Shown here: positions 9,301-12,529 of the stretch, one piece after another | Layout: the number at the start of each line of letters is the position of its first letter | Position numbering within the stretch: position 1 is the stretch's first letter | Source: Smittium mucronatum | Taxonomy: Eukaryota; Kickxellomycota; Harpellomycetes; Harpellales; Legeriomycetaceae | Length of the DNA: 12,529 nt | Assembly (NCBI GenBank): GCA_001953115.1 | Contig: LSSL01000788.1 | Span: 1-12,529 of the forward strand | Reading direction: 5' to 3' | The notes under the pieces: generated by a model | Told to the model about the DNA's origin: nothing | Databases searched by the model: none | The model's input: only the letters and a program-made list of their open reading frames with translations | Program-made: the position numbers and the translations under genes

Positions 9301-12079
9301 CAGCTTTGGAACCTCCCCATAATTCTACCGCTAATATTCTATTTAATGACTCTCTAGATCATGTTTTAGATTCCAGTATAGTGTCTCAAGAGATCTCCAA
9401 CTTTTCAAACCCAAAAATTGGTGTTATTGCTGAATCAACGAAAATAAATGATTCTGACGTAGATTCCGAATCTCTCCCAGAAAACACCGACCCTTTTTTG
9501 TTATCCCAAGCCTCTTTTCCCATGAAAGAGTCAGTTCAATTTGGCCAAGATCTACTTCAATCCCCCCAAATCCCTAAATATGATCTTTCTCTCAACCCAA
9601 GCCCTCATCTTCAATTAGAAAAAACAAAAAATCACTCAAAGGCTACTAGCTATGAAAATGATGAAAGTTTAAAAAATTTGGAGTTGGCTACATCTGACAT
9701 TCAGGAAAAAGTTTTCGGAAAAGTAAAAAATCTGGCCAAGTCCGCGAAATCCTCTCAATCCCAAATAAGCAATTGCTCCGGAGATACTGTGGAAATACAT
9801 AATGAAGGATTTATGATGGTGAGCGATTCTGAGCCTATAATTAGTTTCATTTCAAAGTCTTTCAATGATAGCAAAGATACAGTCAAAATTCCAAAGTCTG
9901 CTGAGAAAACCAATAAAGAGGCTGTTTTTGTTGAAATTGACTCAAATTACAACTCTAATTTAGATCTTAAGTATGATTCTGGTACTAACTCCAATTCCTT
10001 TACCAGGTCTTTTTCCCAATCAGATTCCGGGTTGGATTTCGATGCTAATAACGATGATATATATAAGGATGATATAGCTAGTACATCCAGACCCCTTAAT
10101 TTTAGCCAAAGAGCTGGCCTTGATGAAAATGATCAAGTGTGCCTTAATGGCAAACTTCCTCGGGATCAATATGAATCTAAAAAAATCAATATTTCCAATA
10201 TCTTGGAACTCCAAAAGAATCCTGTAAATGATTCGAAAAGAAATGAGAATCATAATGATGGTATTTTTTTTATCATGTCTACTTGTCAAATATTTTATGT
10301 TTGAACCGTTACATTACTATTTTTATCTTTTGTATGTATATTTTTTTAGATGAAATTGGTACTAAAACACCTTTAAAAGGTTTTAAAAGAAAACCAGGAA
10401 GACCTCGACGACATAAATCAGAGAATTTCCACACCAAAAATACACCTGTTAAATCCAAAAGAGGTCCAGGAAGACCTAGAACAGGAGATTCAAAGAAACC
10501 TGAATCAGCAAAATCTATGACTAGTCCTGGAAAAAAACGTGGAAGACCACCACTTTCATCACCAACAAAATCTCAACTGAACATAAGTGCACCTTCTCAA
10601 AAAAATAACCTGCTACACTCTTCTAAAGCCCAAGATACCGAATTTATTACGGAATTTTCTGGCACAAAAAAATCGAATAAAACAAAATCGAACGAGATAA
10701 ATACTTTGCGTCGATCTTCAATTGGAAGTTCGCCTATTATTGTAATCGAATCTTCCAATGAAACCCATGAAATAACAAATAAACTAGCAAAGAATTCAGT
10801 TTCAAAAAAACCAGCAAAAATACCTTCAAAACCCATTAAAAGGCCTAATATAGATCCTGCTAAAAATAAATTCTTAACAATGCCTAATATAAATTCAGTT
10901 AAAACTTTTGAAAATGATCCATTAGAGATTTCTTCCCAATACTCAGACGAAGAAACAGTAGATTCCTGTGTCCTGATAACATCTAAAGTTCTGAAAAAAA
11001 AGCAAAATTCCAAGGTCATTAATTTATCCAAGAGCTCGCCCGTTAAAACCGCCGATGAAAAAATCTTACAATCATCAGCTAAAACAAACGATCCAATTCT
11101 TATTGATGAGAATATACCTAAAACGCCTAATTACGACTTAAGAAACTCGATTAAATCAACCGAAAATTTACGAATTCCAAACTTGGATAATACTGGACAG
11201 ATTCTAGCCTTGCCAGGAATGAAAAAGCATCGAACAAGTCTTGGATTGGAAGGTCTTTCTAATGAAGAAGGAAATGTAAAGTTCAATAGAACACCCCAAG
11301 AAAGGTATCCAGATTTTAAATGTGTCTCTGACCCCCACAATTTGACAAGTATCTTTCTAGAAAAATCTGGTGATTTTGAAACGATACAAGATGAAATATT
11401 GCTTGGTAATGATAACATTTGTTACAGGGATGACTTTGATTTGGAAGATAGTATAGATGTAGAGGGCTTATTGAATATGAACAAGGATGAAAATTCCGAA
11501 ATTGAGAATTCCATTCTAAATTCTGGTAAAAGTAGAAAACGAACCATTTCCAGAAGTGAAGACATACTAAATCTTGTAAAGAAAAATTACGGCTCTTTTG
11601 ATACAAGTATTGGTAATTCTAAGGCCAGGACATTGAATGAAGCGCTCGGAACGACAAATAGTAATTCTTATGACCAGTCAACTGATAAATACTTTAGAGT
11701 TGGTAGGAAAAATGTTTCTATGGGTGAGAGTATCAGATCAAAACCAAAACCAAAGTTCAGATCAGCATTAAGAATGGATTTAGGACCGGCAGAAAATAAA
11801 GCTATTGCAATTGATAAACTATTAAAAGAATCAATGATAAGTCCTGATAAGTCTCCGTTCTGGATACAACAAAAGAAAAAAAGAAGCGATGATGAAACTG
11901 AAATATCAGGGACAGTCAAGAGATTGAAGCAAAAGAATCAAAATGATATTTACTGCCAGTTTATATGCTCTCCTGGAAGCCTTGATGTAAACCATTTTAA
12001 AATAAGAAATTCAACAAGAAACTTGATAGAGCTTGGAATAGTTAAGAATAGAGCCATATCCAGTGATAACAGAAAGTAG
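6349..12079 (+). CDS. rap1: Giant Rap1/TERF2IP-like telomere protein: BRCT, long disordered region, three AT-hooks, RCT-like C-terminus (five exons)
   Basis: Exons are 6349-6632, 6795-7321, 7437-7730, 7855-10260 and 10350-12079, joined in frame to 1746 residues. Residues 7-89 form a Rap1-type BRCT domain: VFVDSSGKPVYFYLR, SHGG, then SSDYIYDCI...LLDLNTYRI, with Tyr replacing the usual BRCT Trp as in human RAP1. Residues 95-1170 are Ser/Asn/Asp/Pro-rich and look disordered, with many S/T-P sites. Three AT-hooks lie at about 1184-1191 (RKPGRPRR), 1208-1214 (RGPGRPR) and 1233-1238 (KRGRPP). Residues 1502-1547 (LEKSGDFE...CYRDDFDLEDSIDVEGLL) resemble the Rap1 C-terminal domain. The tail is basic. 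No Myb repeat is visible; I count only three Trp in the whole protein. Known Rap1 proteins are about 400-830 residues. Rap1 works in telomere end protection and length control. An upstream start is excluded by the in-frame TAA at 6346-6348. Identity rests mainly on the BRCT. Confidence 0.7.
6633..6794 (+). other. rap1: rap1-like intron 1, 162 bp
   Basis: The donor is AAAAG|GTATCT and the acceptor is GATTTATAG|TGAAAAC, phase 2. Using the earlier AGs at 6752-6753 or 6760-6761 as acceptors would run into a stop within about a dozen codons, which supports 6794. It separates the BRCT exon from the rest. Confidence 0.8.
7322..7436 (+). other. rap1: rap1-like intron 2, 115 bp
   Basis: The donor is TTTCAG|GTAACT and the acceptor is TCTTTATTAG|AATTGG, phase 1, making a Glu codon at the join. 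The AG at 7378-7379 would lead to a stop, so 7436 is preferred. Confidence 0.8.
7731..7854 (+). other. rap1: rap1-like intron 3, 124 bp
   Basis: The donor is AAAAACA|GTAAAA and the acceptor is AAACCCATAG|ACAGTC, phase 1, giving an Asn codon. Exon 4 is open from this acceptor to 10260, although no in-frame ATG occurs before 8478. That makes the 7855-8471 part easy to miss. Confidence 0.75.
10261..10349 (+). other. rap1: rap1-like intron 4, 89 bp
   Basis: The donor is GATG|GTATTT and the acceptor is ATTTTTTTAG|ATGAAA, phase 1, giving an Asp codon. Retention would stop translation at 10302-10304, before the AT-hooks. An ATG inside the intron at about 10283 is open into exon 5 in the correct frame. 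Confidence 0.8.
10388..10552 (+). other. rap1: Three AT-hook motifs at the start of exon 5
   Basis: The cores are encoded at 10388-10411 (RKPGRPRR), 10460-10480 (RGPGRPR) and 10532-10552 (KKRGRPP), about 24 residues apart. The first two have the PGRP form and the third the RGRP form. AT-hooks insert the GRP core into the minor groove of AT-rich DNA. Three in a row usually give useful affinity, which fits an AT-rich genome. Confidence 0.88.
11342..11479 (+). other. rap1: RCT-like segment of the Rap1-like protein
   Basis: The encoded residues 1502-1547 show a helix-like LTSIFLEKSGDFETIQDEIL, then ICYRDDFDLEDSIDVEGLL. Fungal Rap1 C-terminal domains have a T/SGD helix followed by an IWT-x-DD-x-x-L-E-x-x-D pattern. 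The DD and LE positions fit, but Trp is replaced by Cys-Tyr and the terminal HG is absent. This is a recalled family pattern, not a search result. Confidence 0.4.
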
Positions 12080-12529
12080 TGAGGGGAGTTTGTTTTTTTT
12101 TATAGACGATGGTATTTCAGTCGGAATTGGTTTAGTTTATTTTTTTAGAAATTTGCAAGACGAATGTAGTAAAAAAAAAAAAAGTATTAAATTATTTTTA
12201 GAATATATATAACAATCACTGTAAATAAATAAAAATTATGACATGAGTATTTTGTGATAACTAAAACTTTCTGAATTTCAAATAAAAAAAGCTATTAAAA
12301 ACATATATAGGATTTTGTACCAAAAAAAAATAAAAATAGAAGAATTATTAAAAAAAAAGCGGAAATTTAAAACACTAAAGAAAAGTGGCAGATTAGATTA
12401 TTTATTGATGAATTTAGTGTAATTTGAGATTAACTAAAAGGAGTACTTGAATTAAATGTAGAAAAATACGGCAAGAGATCAAGAAACTGGCGATTAATAA
12501 GGAAAAGGGAGGGGGGGGGGGGATCTGAA
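12080..12529. terminator. 3' flank of the Rap1-like gene
   Basis: The stop TAG is followed at once by TGA. AATAAA signals occur at 12224-12229, 12228-12233 and 12281-12286, within the first 210 bp. The rest is very AT-rich with several A-runs, has no open frame I can support, and ends near a run of twelve G (12511-12522). Confidence 0.5.

Noticed and set aside
12511..12522. G12 tract as a telomeric or G-quadruplex element
   Set aside because: It is a plain homopolymer with no telomere-like repeat nearby. Together with the T-run at position 1 it may simply mark hard-to-assemble sequence.

Overview
The window is AT-rich eukaryotic DNA. It carries three spliced or long intron-poor genes with GT-AG introns of about 89-170 bp, AATAAA-type polyadenylation signals and CCAAT-box promoters. 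The gene set (an Rtf2 homologue, a Glo3/ArfGAP2-3 homologue and a Rap1/TERF2IP-like protein), the compact spacing and the short introns suggest a fungus. An AT-rich early-diverging lineage is my guess; the sequence alone does not settle the taxon.

Layout. 1-614: upstream region of the first gene, no coding sequence seen. 615-1738 (+): rtf2, two exons. 1739-1974: short convergent 3' region with overlapping polyadenylation signals and a G11 tract. 1975-3450 (-): glo3-type ArfGAP, one exon. 3451-6348: a 2.9 kb divergent intergenic region. It holds a degenerate hexanucleotide repeat (3492-3600), a dense CCAAT cluster (3707-3889), a possible unrecognised two-exon gene on the minus strand (4159-4597), two short poly(A)-tailed retroposed fragments with target-site duplications (4831-4895 and 5840-5913), a diverged third relative (5533-5570) and a (TA)16 microsatellite. 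6349-12079 (+): a five-exon gene for a protein of about 1746 residues with an N-terminal Rap1-type BRCT domain, a very long Ser/Asn-rich disordered middle, three AT-hooks and a C-terminal segment resembling the Rap1 C-terminal (RCT) domain. 12080-12529: AT-rich 3' flank ending in a G12 tract.

The three genes do not form a pathway. RTF2 acts at stalled or terminating replication forks, Glo3-type ArfGAPs act in COPI vesicle traffic, and Rap1 acts at telomeres. The most unusual items are the Rap1-like protein, about twice the usual length, with AT-hooks and no visible Myb domain, and the pair of ultra-short retroposed transcript ends with clear duplications on both sides.
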